Shown: piece after piece, positions 53,670 through 55,168 of the stretch
Layout of the letters: each line of letters begins with the position of its first letter
Numbering within the stretch: the stretch's first letter is position 1
Virus record (IMG/VR): IMGVR_UViG_3300031673_000058
Coordinates: 1 to 55,168 of that record
Source of the DNA: a virus
Length of the DNA: 55,168 bases
Reading direction: 5' to 3' (one strand)
Position numbers and translations under genes: made by a program
The notes under the pieces: generated by a model
Databases searched by the model: none
What the model was told of the DNA's origin: nothing
What the model saw: only the letters and a program-made list of their open reading frames with translations

Positions 53670-54227
53670 ATGAGCGATTTGAAAGCGTTTACGTTGACGG
53701 TGGCAGAGCATCTGCCGGGATGGGAGTTCGATGCGGCGTATTGGGAGGAATACCAGCACGTGGCGCGCCTGGTGAATCCGGGGATTCCTGGGGCGAAGGT
53801 TTATATGCAGTGCTCGCGAGGGCGCGCGGAGATTTCGGGCGGTTACCCGGAGGGGTTTCACCCGAGTTCTGAACAGCGTGTGACGATCACGGTCAACATG
53901 GAACGCGACGTGGCAGCCGTTGCCAGGGACATTGAGCGCCGGTTCTTAGGGCTGTATCTGGACAGCTTCTACGCGGCAGTAGAAGCTGCGTACCGGATGG
54001 TGCAAGCGCAGGCCCGCGCGCGGGACGTGGCCGATGAGTTGGCGGCGATCATGGGGTGCAGCGCCCGGCACGACCGGGAGACTTCGTCAATTTGGTCTAA
54101 TCACGGGACGTTCAGGATTACATGTGGATCGGATGGCCCGTACATTTCAGTAGAACGGTTGTACAGCATTTCTATAGAGATGGCGAAGGAGATCGCACGG
54201 ATATTTGCACGGAGTAACCACGGATAG
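53670..54227 (+). CDS. Hypothetical early protein
   Basis: 185 aa; ACTTGAAAGGGG leader (53654-53665). N-terminal LPGWEFDAAYWEEYQHVARLVNPG, a KVYMQCSRGRAEISGGYPEGFHPSSEQRVTITV strand region and a central helical AAVEAAYRMVQAQARARDVADELAAIMG. C-terminal strands follow. It lies between ParB-type and RadC genes. No family recognised. Confidence 0.6.
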   Translation: MSDLKAFTLTVAEHLPGWEFDAAYWEEYQHVARLVNPGIPGAKVYMQCSRGRAEISGGYPEGFHPSSEQRVTITVNMERDVAAVARDIERRFLGLYLDSFYAAVEAAYRMVQAQARARDVADELAAIMGCSARHDRETSSIWSNHGTFRITCGSDGPYISVERLYSISIEMAKEIARIFARSNHG

Positions 54228-54258
54228 GAGAAATGGACGATGGGAAGCGCGGTTACGG

Positions 54259-54286
54259 AGGCCGGTCAATTAGACCGGCCTTTTTT
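54259..54286 (+). terminator. Rho-independent terminator
   Basis: AGGCCGGTC-AATTA-GACCGGCCT (perfect 9-bp stem) followed by five more T. It ends the gene at 53670 and starts the RadC module. Confidence 0.9.
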
Positions 54287-54308
54287 GTGGTCAAAATTGG
54301 TGAAAAAT

Positions 54309-54377
54309 TGGCGATAACTCGTGATTGACAATCCGTGATTGCCTGTGCGAGAGTGAGCGCATCTTACTTGAAAGGGG
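54309..54377 (+). promoter_or_regulatory. Phage promoter family, copy D
   Basis: TTGACA (54325-54330), 18-bp spacer with TGC, GAGAGT (54349-54354), leader ACTTGAAAGGGG (54366-54377). GGCGATAACTCGTGAT upstream matches copy B. Drives radC. Confidence 0.75.
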
Positions 54378-54384
54378 ATTGGAA

Positions 54385-55077
54385 ATGGACGCTCATTACA
54401 GGATTGCGGATTTACCAGAACGGGAACGACCGGTGAACCGGCTGCGGGAAGCGGGGCCGCTGGCCGTGAGTAATGCGGAGTTGCTGGCGTGTATTTTGCA
54501 GACCGGCGACGCGCTGCACCAGGCTAATGCGTTACTGGCAGAGTTGGGCGGGTTGGAAGGTTTGGCGCGCGCGGAGCAGTGCATGTTCACGGAGGTGCAG
54601 GGCATCGGCCAGGCGCTGGCTACCAGGTTGCAGGCTGCGATTGAGTTTGGGCGGCGGATTGCGGCGGGGGCCGTAGAGGAACGGGTGCAGATCCGCGCGC
54701 CCCAGGACGCGGCTAGACTGGCCGCGCCATTGATCGAGCACCAGGAGCAGGAGCACTTCCTGGTGCTCTTCCTGGACACGCGCAACCGGGTGATCGATCA
54801 CGAGGTGTTGTACAAGGGGACATTGAACACGTCGTTGGTGCGCGTGGCGGAGGTATTCCGTGGGGCGATCCGGCGACACTGCGCGGCGATCATCGTGGCG
54901 CACAATCATCCTTCGGGGGATCCGGAACCGTCGCCAGAAGACATTACTCTCACGCGGCGGTTAATAGAAGCCGGGCAGTTGATGGAGGTCGATATGCTGG
55001 ATCATCTGATTATCGGGCGGGGACGGCATATCAGTCTGCGGGAGCGCGGCGCGGGATTTGAGAATGCGCGCGTGTAG
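54385..55077 (+). CDS. radC: RadC-like JAB/MPN domain protein
   Basis: 230 aa. N-terminal helix-hairpin-helix-like part (RLREAGPLAVSNAELLACILQTG...VQGIGQALATRLQAAIEFGRR), then JAB/MPN domain: EHFLVLFLDTRNRVI, HEVLYKGTLNTSLVRVAEVFRGAI and the metal motif HNHPSGDPEPSPED (His173, His175, Asp186). RadC-type proteins are linked to recombination and conjugative or phage DNA repair. It is the last gene before the terminal hairpin. Confidence 0.88.
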   Translation: MDAHYRIADLPERERPVNRLREAGPLAVSNAELLACILQTGDALHQANALLAELGGLEGLARAEQCMFTEVQGIGQALATRLQAAIEFGRRIAAGAVEERVQIRAPQDAARLAAPLIEHQEQEHFLVLFLDTRNRVIDHEVLYKGTLNTSLVRVAEVFRGAIRRHCAAIIVAHNHPSGDPEPSPEDITLTRRLIEAGQLMEVDMLDHLIIGRGRHISLRERGAGFENARV

Positions 55078-55168
55078 ATTTTTGATTAACTGACGTTTTG
55101 CGATGAAGCTATGAGGCGTGTAACCGGCCGTTCAGCCGGTTACACGCCTTGATAATGGCGGTTAATAT
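55078..55168 (+). repeat. Terminal hairpin, TTAA element and right copy of the 27-bp repeat
   Basis: GATTAACTGACGTTTTG (half TTAA element) follows radC. GGCGTGTAACCGGC (55115-55128) pairs perfectly with GCCGGTTACACGCC (55135-55148) around CGTTCA; this probably ends radC transcription. The right arm and the next bases form the terminal repeat (55140-55166). Confidence 0.8.

Overview
The window reads as an essentially complete genome (about 55 kb) of a temperate, long-tailed dsDNA phage with plasmid-like maintenance genes. The first and last 27 bases are the same sequence, so the contig is probably circular. The host is inferred to be a Chloroflexota bacterium, most likely Anaerolineae-like. 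The reasons are degenerate tandem heptamers of the GTAGACG, GAAAGTC and AGAAATC types in many intergenic gaps, a CCCCTGACCCCCTCTCC-type hairpin, attC-like sites without an integrase, long Thr-Pro linkers in a secreted protein, and a small exported protein ending in a YIPVVQR tail. All of these remind me of Chloroflexota genomes, but no database comparison was possible.

Layout. 1-330: strong promoter, a probable 230-nt terminated RNA, then 329-2722 with a ParB-like protein, a glycosyltransferase resembling the TET-associated family, and a lone MgsA/RarA C-terminal domain protein. 2848-5142: lysis genes (membrane lipoprotein/holin candidate, GH25-M23 endolysin, XhlA-like protein). 5146-32631: UDP-sugar dehydrogenase, terminase, a protease-scaffold-major capsid fusion, head-tail connectors (with an inserted acetyltransferase), portal, minor head protein, methyltransferase, GT4 glycosyltransferase, tail tube, frameshifted tail chaperone, tape measure, distal tail and fibre proteins. 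32867-35835: a reverse-strand secreted nuclease, an excisionase-like protein, an attP made of the 3' half of a tRNA-Asn, and a reverse-strand integrase operon. 36152-43670: small genes, a PD-(D/E)XK-like nuclease, a large ParB, ParA with an RHH-like partner, and two integron-type attC cassettes. 43908-48090: small and membrane proteins, a DnaA-domain replication initiator, and a palindromic origin. 48400-55077: a XerC/D-like recombinase, an amidoligase/PuuD-like pair, another ParB, and RadC.

How it fits together. Integrase, excisionase and attP point to integration at a tRNA-Asn gene. ParA, ParB-type proteins, the initiator with 18-bp palindromic sites, and a Xer-like recombinase also fit episomal maintenance, so a phage-plasmid or dual lifestyle is plausible. 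Virion genes form one long rightward unit with many stop-start overlaps. Early genes at the right end are single-gene units separated by duplicated terminator-promoter modules. Those modules carry an unusual promoter, TTGACA-N15-TGN-GAGAGT, found four times. A second signal, two TTAA (or CTAA) boxes exactly 10 bp apart, occurs seven times. A third, an 18-bp GTTC/GAAC operator, occurs at the excisionase promoter and at a consensus promoter at 48234.

Limits. No CI/Cro-type repressor, DNA polymerase or helicase could be recognised. Family assignments come from motif reading alone, and most small genes have no recognisable function.
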